Source: Vandiemenella viatica (lineage: Eukaryota > Arthropoda > Insecta > Orthoptera > Morabidae). Taken from it: DNA of 64,000 bases. Made by a program: the position numbers and the translations under genes. The notes beneath the pieces were generated by a model. The model saw only the letters and a list, made by a program, of their open reading frames with translations, ran no database searches and had not been told where the DNA came from. Location: positions 122,502,095 to 122,566,094 of the forward strand of contig CM061920.1 in NCBI GenBank assembly GCA_031002005.1, read 5' to 3'. Shown here piece by piece: positions 33,931-45,633 of the stretch (the first letter of the stretch is position 1; each line of letters begins with the position of its first letter).

Positions 33931-34301
33931 CCTGTGTACTATAATAGGGAGGTGAGGAGGTTAAAGCAGTTGGCAAGAAGGTCACATAATACAGTTAAAA
34001 GACAGCTGTGTAGTAGGGAATATTTAAAACAACTAAACAAGACTTATTAATAGCTAAGAAGGTGGCTAAAGATAGGTTTATGAAGAGTATAATCAGTGCA
34101 GGGGGACCATTGACTAATGCAGAAATTTCTGTGGCTATGTTAGAAAACTGAGAGGAAGGGAGGGTGTTGAGACACTTACAGATAAGGATGGAGAAGAAAT
34201 TACTGATGATTTGAAAAAAGGCAGAGATTTTAAGTAACTGGTTTAGTGAGAGTATTAGGGACAATGAATCAGAAACCAGAGGATCTAAATCAGAAAACGA
34301 G

Positions 34302-34319
34302 CTTAAAAACATAATTAGA
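34302..34319. repeat. Target duplication, left (foldback element)
   Basis: CTTAAAAACATAATTAGA, repeated at 34916-34933. The first 3 bp may belong to the element end, so the true duplication is 15-18 bp. Confidence 0.85.
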
Positions 34320-34915
34320 TAAAGGAAACAAAGAAACTGCCGCGAGGCACTGAAAATAAGATAGGATAGGGAAAATAAACAGTTACCCGTCACTTACCAC
34401 AGATGAAGGCAGGAGGGCGAAACACGTAAAAACACATATACAAAAGAATTACACAATATTTCGACTTTTTAGTCTTACTCATGTAGGAGGCGAGACATAT
34501 GGCAGGGGGAAAGATGTGGTCACATCCAAGCCTGCCACATGAATGAAGCACAGGCGGAAAACGCGTGGTATATTAAATTCTTCTATCTCCCTTTATTTTC
34601 AATTATAACTTTCTGAACTAAGCTACACAGACATTATATTTATTTGTTTCACTTTTATCGCTGGTCAAGCCTATTCCCCCCCCCCCCCCCCCGGCAATTC
34701 TTCCACTACCACGCGTTTTCCGCCTGTGCTTCATTCATGTGGCAGGCTCGGATGTGACCACATCTTTCCCCCTGCCATATGTCTCGCCTCCTACATGAGT
34801 AAGACTAAAAAGTCGAAATATTGTGTAATTCTTTTGTATATGTGTTTTTACGTGTTTCGCCCTCCTGCCTTCATCTGTGGTAAGTGACGGGTAACTGTTT
34901 TTTTCCCTATCCTAT
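34320..34915. mobile_element. Foldback insertion of the hammerhead-like repeat family, copies d and d'
   Basis: Two near-identical inverted arms of about 215 bp (34354-34571 on -, 34707-34915 on +) surround a 135-bp spacer with a C-tract (34676-34692). Each arm carries the family order: GGCAGGGGGAAAGATGTGG, CATGAGUA-A-GACU-AAAA-AGUC-GAAAUAUUGUG, TATGTGTTTTTACG, CATCTGTGGTAAGTGACGGG and CCCTATCCTATCTTA. The left arm alone continues into CAGTGCCTCGCGGCAGTTT. A 15-18-bp target duplication flanks the whole unit inside LINE copy B. The structure resembles PLE insertions with inverted partial copies. Confidence 0.85.
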
Positions 34916-35482
34916 CTTAAAAACATAATTAGAAATGAGAAGAACAAAAATTTGAAATTCATACTGAGGATATCTTGAAGGAACTAAGAAAACTGAATAA
35001 AACATAAAGGGGCTGGTGTAGAAAATATTACTACTGATTTTTTAAAGATAGCCGGATGTGACAATGTACCTAATCTTGAAATATTATTTAAATTGGGTCT
35101 GGATACTTGCTGCTTACCAGAGGAATGGAAAAGTGTGAAAGTAGCGCCGGTACATAAAGGAGGGGTGAGAAATAGAGTCGAAAATTATAGGCCAATCATT
35201 TTGACATCAGTGGTAGGTAAATTAATGGAGAGATTGATATGCAACCACATCAGAAATATATGTGAGGAGCATAAGTGGTTTTAAAGTAGGCAACATGGCT
35301 TTTAGACATGGGTATTCATGCAAATTTCACTTGGTGGATATAAGCAAGATATTTTGAATGAAATGGACAAGGGAGGCCAAATTGATAGTGTAGCGATATA
35401 TCTTTCAAAGGCTTTAGACAGAGTGAGCCACAAAATCGTAGTAAACAAAGTAAAAACTATCAGCGTGCACATTTTTCAGTTT

Positions 35483-35595
35483 CTTTGTTTTTCCCCTTAC
35501 AATATTTCTTAATTGTGGTAGAATCTAGTTGTACGTCCGTTCAAAAAATGCTTTACAAGTTCTACTCAGAGTCCTTCAATATTTCCATGTTCTTA
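35483..35595. other. Short unassigned intron segment
   Basis: Lies between the 3' break of LINE copy B and the Helitron start; nothing recognised. Confidence 0.4.
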
Positions 35596-38279
35596 TCTAT
35601 ACTATTATAAATCTGTAAGCAAGCTGCGTTTGTAGTGAGGCTTGATCTCTAATAACGCAAAAACTACCGCATCAATTTGCATGGTGTTTCCAAATTTTTA
35701 AAGCTAATGTTGCTGATCAACATCTGCAGAAGTAGCTAACGACTAATATGTACCATGGGAAGAAGAAAGTCAGTAAAAAACTTCAGAAATGTGAAACTGT
35801 AGACCACAGATAATTATACACATTCAGACGGTCACTCCTTTCATAAAGAGACCTGACAAAATTTAGGATTTCCTTTTTTTTTTTTTTTTTACTTCTGCGA
35901 TTCATTTTTCTGGACCGCAGTACTTCAAAATAAAAAGAATACGTGAATCAAGTATAATCAGCATTTACTTGAATCGTAACAGGTCTGTTGAATTACGAAA
36001 AAGTTGTATTACAAATATTGAAGACGTATTGTCTCTGGTAGACTGTTATAGTTTGTCTCTGGAACAAAATTGCTACGTGAATTCTGTACAATACAGCCAC
36101 AATAAGCCAATACTTAATACGAAATTCAGTTTTTTCTCGAAGAGCGATGTCTGAAAAACAGCTATTATAAATATCAGCAAGTAATAAAACATACTTCTTT
36201 CATAATGACTTGTGCGGAATTGCACATATTTGGAAGTACTTTATTCGATTAATATGTCTCGTGGCTATAACGTGCAAATATAACTAGGCATCCGAAAATT
36301 CAGGTACATGCGACTCAAATAATTACATAGAAAATACGGATATATTGAAAGAAACTCAAATAAAAAAAATTTCAGATCCTAATGCTACACCGCGTAAATT
36401 ATAAAGCTAAAAGAATCGTCCCTTTGGCCTATAACAAAGCATATCAGCTGTCATCACTGTCCAGGTTGCATTTCAATCGATTTACAACTTGCGATAATTT
36501 TGCCACTCAGAAATAATTGCTTGAGTTACATGCACATTAGTACATATACTGTACCGTGATCCATTTTGACATTTTTGAATTAATTATATCTGACTGAAAT
36601 AATGACAATAATGATACGACGGTTTGAAACCAAGATTAACTCCAATTCACGTAAATTTCTATTTTAAAGCAGGAATAATTGATGGTGTATCAACATAAAA
36701 TAAAAACCAATATCCAAACAGCAAAAAATAAATAAATCAGAAAAAATTGAGATGCTGTGATTATTGGTAACGAATTTTTATTTCAAATATAACTAGGCAT
36801 CCTAAAATTCTATTCTACACCGCGTAAATTTTAAAACTAAACCCGTTATGCCTGATGCTAAACAAAACGAGTCAATTGTCATCTGGTCCAGGCGGTTGTT
36901 TCGCCAGGTACTTACATGCGACTGAAATAATTACATAGAAAATACGGCTATATTGAAAGAAACTTAAATTAAAAATGTTTCATATCCTAATGCTACACCG
37001 CGTAGATTATAAAGCTGCAGGCATCGTCTCTTAGGCCTATAACAAAGCATCATATCAGCTGTCAGGTTGCATTTCAAGCGATTCACAACTTGCGATAATG
37101 TTGCCACTCAGAAATAATTGTTTCAGTTACATGCACGTTACTACATAAACTGTACCATGATCACATCTCGACATTTTTGGATTAATTATATCTGACTGAA
37201 ATAATGACAGTAATGATACGACGATTTGAAATCAAGAGTAGCTCCAATTCACGTAAATTTCTATTTTAAAGCAGGAATAATTGATGGTGTATCAACATAA
37301 AATAAAACCAATATCCAAACAACAAAAAATAAAAAACAACAAAAAATAAATAAATCAGAAAAATTGAGATGCTGTGATTATTGGTAACGAATTTTTATAT
37401 TTCAGCACACTTCCAAGAGGACTAAGTCGTAGATTACTGCTATATTTACATAAATTTATGGCACCGCGGTTATGTTGCAATCCTCGGTATCCACATTTAA
37501 AAATAAACTTTTTTTAGTTAAGTATCATGGAAAGAATATTTTTCATTAAATCCACAGATACATCCTTAACAAAGCTTATACCTAGCTATATAATCCCAGG
37601 CAAAGTTTACACATAAAATCGCCAAAAAAAATTACACATAATGATTATAATATCAGCTTTCTTAACGTTACAACTGTTATATATCCATTTAAATTTTCGG
37701 TACCACGGTTAACGTGGAATCCTCCATATCAGCATTTAAAAATATTATGTTTTAGCTGAGTTAAATATTGCTTTCAGAAATAATATTCGGCTAAATGAGA
37801 GTGAAATAGACCGACAACATCGTCTGCAACGTCAAAGAGAACTAGATGAAATAGCTAGAGCAAATGAAAGTAACCTGCACCGAGAAAAGCGATTGACCTA
37901 TAACCGGGTTCTATACGCTAAATCCATAGCTTCTGAAAGCGCACAGAAGAAAGAACGTCGTTTGAACCGTGAAAGCCTTTCTAAACAATAAATGTTTATA
38001 CTTCGCACAATAATTACAACCACGAATTACTACTGTTAATTTTTCAGGAACCTTTTCTACTATTGAATCAATTGCATCATGTTAAAATATGAATAAAACA
38101 ACTCTCTGACATCAGTATGAAAACCGAACCTAACGTATTAACCGAAATTAAACGAAACTATTCAGAATACATTAACAGTTCATGCCTTTCCACGTTAATG
38201 TCTGATAAGAGAATAAAATCGGTAAATAATTTCTACACCTGCCAAGGCACGCGCGCGTGAAGCAGCGGGCAAATGCTAG
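35596..38279 (+). mobile_element. Non-autonomous Helitron (+ strand)
   Basis: It begins TCTATACTATTATAAATCTG after A and ends ..GCAGCGGGCAAATGCTAG before T, preceded by the short palindrome GGCACGCGCGCGTG. A/T insertion, the TC start and the CTAG end are Helitron hallmarks. Inside are two direct repeats of about 490 bp (about 36305-36790 and 36912-37400). Near the 3' end there is one short coding relic (about 37785-37991) reading LNESEIDRQHRLQRQRELDE..., like the basic N-terminus of Helitron proteins. No Rep/helicase domain is present. Confidence 0.85.
36305..37400 (+). repeat. Internal ~490-bp direct duplication in the Helitron
   Basis: Unit 1 at about 36305-36790 and unit 2 at about 36912-37400. 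Both run from ACATGCGACT.AAATAATTAC through CACCGCGTA.ATTATAAAGCT and CGTAAATTTCTATTTTAAAGC to GTAACGAATTTTTAT. Confidence 0.85.
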
Positions 38280-39040
38280 TAATTCATAAATCTCGAATTT
38301 CAGAGCTACCTCTGCTAATTTTGTTCTCACAAAGATTAATTTTTCACTGCTAGTTAAAATTTCAAAGTTTAAAATATGAATTCAACAAAATATGGTCCTC
38401 AAAAATGTTGAGGTTAAGCTCAGACTTACATTTCCTACTCCAGTGTAAGGTAATATAGTGTCACAACAGGTTTTAAGTTGGATCTTAAGCTTTCAAATTG
38501 TGAAAATTCCATCAAAATCTGTTTTGTCGGTTGTCTGTAATGCCTTAAAAAACCCATAGAATATCGCCCACCACAGTTTTATTGGAAGAGAACCATTCTT
38601 GATGCCTTTCATAAAATTCTGTAGTTTCTTGAGTATGAACTTTTTCTGGGGCATTAATTCCTACTTTTTTATAAAATGTCATGTGGATTTATATCTCGGC
38701 ATGATTATTCATTAATTAAAGCAGCTATCATTTTAAAATTTGTTTTATCGGTGGTATCTTCACCACTTCGTCAGAAGTTATGTATACAATGTAGTTGTTA
38801 CCATTGTTCTACTCTGCTGAGATGGATAGATTCAAAATGGAGAACACACGTTTAAGGAAAAAGTTTTACTTAGAAATTTGGATCTTAGGAATGCTGAACA
38901 TTTCTGTACTCAGCTTTAAGAAGCCTTTTTTTTTACATTTTTAATTCCTTAAACTAAAAATTAATAATTCTTAATATTTGGTAATTATAAATACTTTATA
39001 CTTCATACAGTTCAAAGAAAGGTTCTGTTTCCTTTTCCAG
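38280..39040. other. HtrA2 intron, 3' part
   Basis: AT-rich DNA without recognised elements, ending in the acceptor polypyrimidine tract TTCTGTTTCCTTTTCCAG. Confidence 0.5.
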
Positions 39041-39203
39041 TGGAGGCCTGATGCCTGGTGATATTGTCACACATATTAACAACAAACCTGTGACCTCAGC
39101 AACCAATATCTACAATGCTCTGGAAGGAAATTCTGAGCTTAACATGACCATTGTACGGGGTTATCAGCGCTTCAAGATCACTATTGTTCCAGAAAACTCA
39201 TAA
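39041..39203 (+). CDS. HtrA2: HtrA2/Omi last coding exon (PDZ C-terminus)
   Basis: After the acceptor CCTTTTCCAG it encodes GGLMPGDIVTHINNKPVTSATNIYNALEG..., then MTIVRGYQRFKITIVPENS and TAA (39201-39203). GDIVTHIN is a typical PDZ substrate-binding segment of HtrA proteins, and the C-terminal length agrees with insect HtrA2. No stops or frameshifts are present. The gene ends here, with the 3' UTR following. Confidence 0.92.
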
Positions 39204-39909
39204 TTCTTGTTTAAAGAACATGTAAGCTTCTCAGGCATTTTTTTAAGTCATTTCATGTAAATATGAGATGTAAAAGAATTTTGTATTGAAATATATGTGT
39301 TTTATGTATTAAAAAAATGCAGTATTAAGGATTATACCTTCAAATTTTCATGAAGTTATTCTTTCAGTATTTAACTGAATTTCTACAATATGTTTTATTT
39401 CATGGTATGTGTTTTAGCATCAAATTGTTACAAAATATTGTAATTATTTTCGTAGTTACCTGGTTTTTAGCCAGCTTCAGTTAATGTAAATATATTTTGC
39501 ATTAGTATTCTGCAGGATGTATGAAAAAGAAGTGCTGTTACCACAAGTCATCCACTAGTGAGAAATATCTAACAAAACAATCTCACTGCTACAATGAAGA
39601 CTATTTTTGCAGCAAAAAATTAACAAATAGTTTATTCAGACATGTGTCATGACTGTAGAGCTTGTTTTATGCACTTTCTTATTCTCATTTATTCCATTTA
39701 GTGATGATTTATTGTGACTTGTCACTTCCTTTTGAACATTGCTAATTTAAATTTCAAATGTGAAACAGATTCAGTGCCTCTGTTAACCTTATAATGTTAT
39801 AAGCATGCTTTTTTTTCTGGGGAGGGCTATTATTTTTGTATGAACCATGCTGTTTGACTGTTATCAAATGGTTCTTTCTGAACATGTGGCTCTTTTTGAA
39901 CATGAACTG
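39204..39909 (+). other. HtrA2 3' UTR and downstream DNA
   Basis: A possible poly-A signal ATTAAA lies at 39308-39313, about 105 bp after the stop. The transcript end is not otherwise marked. No ORF or repeat was recognised. Confidence 0.5.
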
Positions 39910-42356
39910 CAAGGTAGCAATCAAAAGTAGTGAGCCTACCAGCGGCAGTGGTGTTGACTTTACACTGCAATGGAGCTCATTTGCCTCCGAGCTTTCGGAG
40001 TGGTAGGATCGGCCTTGACAGGAACTACTGTGCGGTAGTGGGTGACATGGCGGAATGGAAAGTTCGTTAAAGCAATGGTACGTGATCAAGTTATGCTTCT
40101 AGTTGGACAAGTCTCTTTCTGAAATGTTCAAAATGCTTCAACAGGCATTGGGGACTGAGTGTCTATCTTATTCTCAAGTGAAAAAGTGGCACAAGGCTTT
40201 CAGGGAGAGGGCCAGGAGGTGGTGACCGATGAACCCCACTCTGGACGCCCATCAGTCAGCCCAAACTGACATTAATGTGCAGCAAGTTGTCTTATAAATT
40301 TTGTAACTGCATGACAAAATTTGTTCTCAGAACCACGAGTTAAATTGCATATCATTTTTTAAGTCAGTTACTATGTTAATTCAAGCTAGAAATCAGGTGT
40401 TTACAGTTTTTAAGATAGTATTTTCTGTTGCATGAGTCTCAAGCATTCACCTGGAGGAGTTTACAAAAAAATTAATAATAAATCGAAGGAAGCAGTTAGA
40501 GACTTCAAGTTCACGCAGTAACCATTTTTCAATATGTAGATTTGATTAAAGCTATTTTCAGATCGATATCTTTAATAACTTCTGAAAGATTAATTAGTTT
40601 TTGGTTTGCGAATTTTATTTCATTCCTTTTAAAATAGTAAATATGCTTTATTTGACATCAGATAAAAGAGAAGATAATTAAGATTAAAGTACCAGTTGTT
40701 TCAGTTTAGTAACTGCAAAATTGCAAAAGTTATTAACAGGTCTTGGAAATCGCATTAAAATAAATTTTTATGGTGAAACTATTAAAGTTATACAATTTTT
40801 TATAAGGATAGTAATGGATGCCTTTTATAAAATCTTGCTATTCTCAAAATTTCTGAATGATAGAATTATTTTAATTGTAAAGGTCAAAATATTTGATGCA
40901 AGCTTACAGGCATGAGATAGGAATCTGATCAGTTTTCCAGCATATTCTCGTGAGAGACCAGGAAGTCCGGCATTCCCATGGTCGGATTGTATAAATATTA
41001 GCCCAGAGTTTTCCTCATCCTCCCACAGTTTCATTTAGAGCACTACTGTGCTACCATGTTGGCACAATGTAGGTTCACTTATTCAGTCTTTTAGTGCAAT
41101 GCAGCTTTAAAGCAGTATTTACGCCATGTGGTGCATTGGCATTACCTAAGTGTCAGTCGTTGATAAACAATTCTATGAATAATTTGATCTGGAGAAGTGT
41201 GTGTTGAACTTTTATTTGCTTTCACAAATTAGCTAATTATGTTTTGAATTATGGGGTGTGGTCTGGCTCGAATCGGTTAACCGAATTTGCAGTTGATCTT
41301 TAGAGATGTTGTCTGATGCCATTTCAGTATGTGACTGCAAAAAAAAATTCAAGAATATAATGTATATCTACCAGCAATAGACTAGTGACTTTTATTTCCA
41401 ACTACCTTTCCTAGTTTGGGGTTTGTCAGGCTAAGTGGCGACTGAGTTACAATTGCAAAGCTAAAGCTGAAAATATCCACGGTCATAGTTGCTTATGCAT
41501 CACCCCAGTACGAGCTTGGTTCTTACAGAGTGCATGATTTTTTGAACACGGACCGGTATTTAAGTCTCTACCAAGTAGCAGAGGCCCTGGACCAATCAGA
41601 GGCAACGGTGCAGTGCATTGTTACCGAGGACTTGCACATGTGGAAGATCTGTGCCCAACTCGTGCAGAGAGTTTTGACTGAAGAGCAAAAAAACAACCGA
41701 GTGCTTCAATCTCAAGAACTGCTACAAATGTGAAAATACCAGAGACAAAATCCCAAAGCTCTGAGTGGCACACCTCAAACTCACCCCATCCCAAGAAAGT
41801 GCAGATGAGCAAATCAAAGACAAAGACCATGCTCATCGCCTTCTTCAGAGTGAAGGAGATCGTCCACTACGAGTTTGTCCTACCCGGAGTGACTGAATGC
41901 TGCTTACTACTTCGAAGTCCTGAAAAGGCTGAAAAGAAGCATCATGCGCAAGCAAAGGGACGTCAAGGACAGCTGGAAGTTTCACATCGATAATGCGCAC
42001 AGCCACACCGCCTTCATCGTGAGCGCCTACCTGGCCCAGGTGAACGTTCCAGTCGCCCCCAGCTTCCTTACAGTCTGGACTTGTTGCCTCCTGACATATT
42101 CTTGTTTCTGCACTTAAAATCAGCGCTGAAAGAAAAATGCTTCCACTCGATTGAGGACATCCAAGAAAAATCAAGGCAGCCATTGCAGCCATCCTGGAAC
42201 AGGCCATGTGGACGCCTTCAAGTCATGGAAAAGCTGCCTACTAAAGTGTATTGGTGCAGGAGGTGCCTATTTTGAAGACTATTATTCAGTTGTACTGATT
42301 TGCCCAATAAATCTGTTCTTTTGAACAAAGGCTCATTACTTTTGAATCCCACCCTG
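39910..42356 (+). mobile_element. mariner element split by a ~1.24-kb insertion
   Basis: The inverted ends match (CAAGGTAGCAATCAAAAGTA on the left; CAGGGTGGGATTCAAAAGTA read inward on the right), with TA at 42357-42358. The N-terminal transposase block LDKSLSEMFKMLQQALGTE and VTDEPHSGRPSVSPN lies at about 40105-40270. After a break near 40294-41533 it continues FLNTDRYLSLYQVAEALDQS.. (41530-41733), SEWHTSNSPHPKKVQMSKSK, FHIDNAHSHTAF and ..FEDYY to 42290. Frameshifts and stops are present. Without the insert it would be about 1.2 kb, the normal size. Confidence 0.8.
40294..41533. other. Unidentified insertion within the mariner
   Basis: The mariner reading breaks after ..NVQQVV (near 40293) and resumes at HDFLNTDR (near 41534). 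The intervening ~1.24 kb has no recognisable ORF, terminal repeats or target duplication. Break points are accurate to about 10 bp. Confidence 0.6.
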
Positions 42357-42888
42357 TATATCACATGTAAATGACAATATTCTTTAGTCTGTCACTAAAA
42401 TAAATGATAACTCAATTGAGGGTTGTTTTTGTTAGGTGCATGAAAAATTTGGTACCGATAATTTTTATTTTTCAGCAGAAAGTGTCCTTTGAAGCTTTGT
42501 TTACTTATTTAGCCTTTAGTTTGACAACTATATAACCAGTTCACCTGCCTCTATTGCCCAAGATCTTATTTCAGCCCTGACACAAACTAGTCAAAGTCTA
42601 TCATTTCACTCATTACCCCAATAACTGTTTCACAGTCAGAGCCATCAGGGTAATCCCTGAAACGACACCCCCATCTGAACTCTTTCGGAGAGAATTGGTC
42701 ACCCACTGCATTCTAGAAACTGGACACTACTGGGACTCAACCTCAGACAACACCTATTAAGTTCCAACCAGCCCAGATAAATCCGTCAAATGCATGTGTA
42801 GTTCATTCATTGATTTTTATTCATTTCTCTTGTGCTTATTAGCATTACAACTCTGCACTCCTTATATATTTCTTTAATTATTACCTTA
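42357..42888. other. Unassigned intergenic sequence
   Basis: No gene or repeat was recognised. The stretch 42540-42800 has a less AT-biased composition but no ORF. Confidence 0.4.
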
Positions 42889-45633
42889 CTAGCCACAAAG
42901 CCCGTCAAAATTGACGGGTTTGGAGTATTCTGGCAATTAATTTCTTTTTAGTTGCTTACCTAAACAGAATTGTTTTGAAATAAAGCTCAATGTGCTGTAA
43001 TTTCTCATCTCTTGTGATGTAGCAAAACGTTTCAGTTGTCAACTTGATGCAGGTCGCATTTCAGTCAAACCACAATCTCGCTAATACTGCGATGAAGATC
43101 GATGTGTTAACGGATGACATAAATTACATAGCCTACAGTTGAAATAATGACCACAGTGAAAACGAAGGATACTAAATTAAATCATAACAACTTCAGTATT
43201 CTGGCAAATCAGTTCTTAGCAATCACTTAAATAAACACAAAAATAAATCATAATATAATTCCTATTGCGTTGCGCAATAACAAAATGTTTCTGTTGCTAT
43301 CCTGGTCCAGGTTGCATTTCAATCTAACAACAGGTAGTTTAATCATTACCGTGGTGCCACAATCTGATGATGCATTCTCATAGAACTCGACGAAATAAAT
43401 CGAAAATAAGAATAAATTTTTTTGATATCTTTCTTGGTTTTCGAGATATAGCATGTTGAAAATCAATTATAACTGTGATTTTGGTGAAGTTTCCTCTGGT
43501 CCAGGACGTATTTCAACCTAACAACAACCACCAGGAAGAAAATAAAACACATATAGTGCATTTCCACCGTGTAGATATAGCGGTTTTGATAATTGTTTTT
43601 TTCTGGTCCAGGCCAGATTTCACCCAAACCACCTAAATTTTGAGATACAATATCTCGATAACTAAGCGAGATATGGAAAGAAAATGTATTATTTGTTTTC
43701 GATTTGTCTCTTTGAGTTACATACGATATCATCATCAAATTTGGCAATGTCGAAATTTTTCTTCTGTTCCAGGCCGCATTTCAACCTAACCACGTCAATT
43801 TTGAGATACAATATCTCGAGAATTAAGTAAGATATCAAAACATTTTATTCTCTACTTTCAGTTTTTTTCGTCGAGTTACATAAGAATCCATCAACAAATT
43901 GCGGCTTCACGGTTATCGTAGAATCCCATAACCACGTACAGTACTACGCTAAACTATGGAGGAAATATTTCCTTCCTCCATGTGCTAAACATGCCGCCAG
44001 AGAAACAATACTTACTTTACACGCATATTAATACATATACTTATCACATTTCAATGGTCACATTGCATCGCGAAATAAACCAAATAAAAAATCTATAAGG
44101 GTTCTTCAATCTTAATTTTTTATATTCGTTATTCAGAATTATATTAACACTTTTGACACAGCTACATGCGGCTGAAATAAGACATCAGTAAAACGAAAGT
44201 AAATTAAAAATAAATCTTAACAGCTTACGTCATTCCAACGTAATATTAGTTTTAATGGGTGGAAGGTGATATTTTCCACCGGCCGGAAACTGGTACTGCC
44301 CTGTTGAAATTTGTATCAATTGCTTCGTTATAATGGCATCTTCTTCACATTTGCACCCTCCTTTTTTCCGAAACGTCGCCATGAATTAAATTAAAAATTC
44401 TGAAACGTAAGACACTCCGCAACCGAAAAATGTTAGCAACACTTTCGTTAGAACGAAGTAATGAATTAAGTAAAAGAAAAAAAATCACTAAAAAAAAAAA
44501 AAAAAAAACGCATGCCCTCTGCTGTAACTTCAAGTGCCAATTCTAATAACAATCTATCAAAACTGCCGCTAACATTGCGAAAATTAGCTTACATATATGT
44601 GATATCAACGAATACTTCTACATAAACTAATATTAAATAAATCTAAGCAAATAATATGTATGTTCAGTCACTTAATTTATTCATGGATGCCTAGAAATGT
44701 TATTAAATAATGTGGATATTTCTCTGCAGTTGCTTAACTAATCAGAATTGTTACAAAATAAAACTCATTGTAATTTATCAAAAAGCTTCAGTTGTCATCT
44801 TGGTCCAGGTTGCATTTCAGCTTAACCATAATATCCGCTAAAATTTCTGATAGAAAAGCAAAGCTTCAGTCACGCGCAATTTAATACATTCCATGCATCG
44901 CGATATAAACTTGATCCCAAATCTTCACAGGTTCTGACACATTTCTTTCTTAATAGCTACCTATGATGAAGATCGATATTTTAACGGCTAAGAAAGCTTA
45001 CGTCTGCTGAAATAATGACTCCAGCAAGAACGAAGGATGCTATAACAACTAAAGCTATGCCATATAATATTTCATTGTGGTTTAGGCCGTATATATCGCG
45101 AACAATTTGCAACTTCTTTCATTTGAACCATGTAATGTTTCAGTAAAGAAAACTGATAATTAATATGACAATTTAAAAACAAATAATTTCAGTAATAGGA
45201 CACAGTTTAAATTTTGAAAAAAACTAAATTATTCATGCCCTCTGCGTTAACGTCAAATGAAACTTGTAATTCTAATCCATGCTAGTTATACTCTAACCAA
45301 ACATTTAGCAGCACTGATGCTCGAAATACAAAGCTTTTATCTTACAATATCTATGGACAAAGAATTTAAGGAATACTTCAATATATCAAAAGAATATTAC
45401 GTAAATATAAGCATCTAATGATTGATATATTGATTTTAACGCAATACATACTTTTATTTCAGTGTTCTGTGAGTTAATTTATTCACTGTTGCTTGGAAAT
45501 GATATTAAATAACGCGCACTCCCACAAATAATATCGTAAAGCGTGACGTCATAGCGCAACGTCATAGCTTGACGTCACCGCGTGACATGACGTAGGTGCG
45601 ACACCGCTACATCTTGTCTATTATACTAATAGA
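42889..45633 (-). mobile_element. Non-autonomous Helitron (- strand)
   Basis: On the - strand it starts A|TCTATTAGTATAATAGAC at 45633 and ends with the hairpin CCCGTCAA-TT-TTGACGGG (42918-42901), nine or so bases, then CTAG|T at 42889. That is a classic Helitron 3' terminus. The interior has several copies of (G)TCCAGG..GCATTTCA and GAGATACAATATCTCGA phrases shared with 961-2830. There is no Rep/helicase ORF. Confidence 0.83.
42901..42918 (-). repeat. Helitron 3' terminal hairpin
   Basis: A perfect 8-bp stem (CCCGTCAA/TTGACGGG) with a 2-nt loop, about 8 bp from the CTAG end. Confidence 0.88.

Larger units (their letters stand above)
32311..35482 (+). mobile_element. CR1/Jockey-like LINE, copy B (ORF1, endonuclease, partial RT)
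   Basis: This is the most complete 5' part of the family. An ORF1 start with QPVES repeats (32311-32574) is followed by an SGNH-hydrolase-like block (32682-32972). An APE-type endonuclease with EVFPDGYRVYHRARG, GVFILVNN and NRMVIVGRDLNLPG lies at 33470-33780. RT from 35093 reads PEEWKSVKVAPVHKGGVRN and GKLMERLICNHIRNICEEH, and the copy stops after LSKALDRVSHK near 35482. A 596-bp foldback element interrupts it at 34320-34915. Stops and frameshifts throughout make it inactive. Confidence 0.8.
22118..39040 (+). other. HtrA2 last intron (16.9 kb, TE-rich)
   Basis: It is defined by the donor after 22117 and the acceptor CCTTTTCCAG at 39040; the exons join in phase (AG|T gives Ser in PAHSGGLMPGD). 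It contains mariner copies, a tandem array, a decayed PLE, two LINE copies, a foldback insertion and a Helitron, itemised separately. Both intact splice sites argue that it is still removed as one intron. Confidence 0.85.

Noticed and set aside
34676..34692. C-tract as a regulatory or i-motif site
   Set aside because: Homopolymer runs are common here (also 17319, 19293, 45838) and are better explained by slippage or assembly.
41530..41733. Considered as an independent HTH gene
   Set aside because: It fits exactly as the missing middle of the mariner transposase bounded by matching TIRs at 39910 and 42356.
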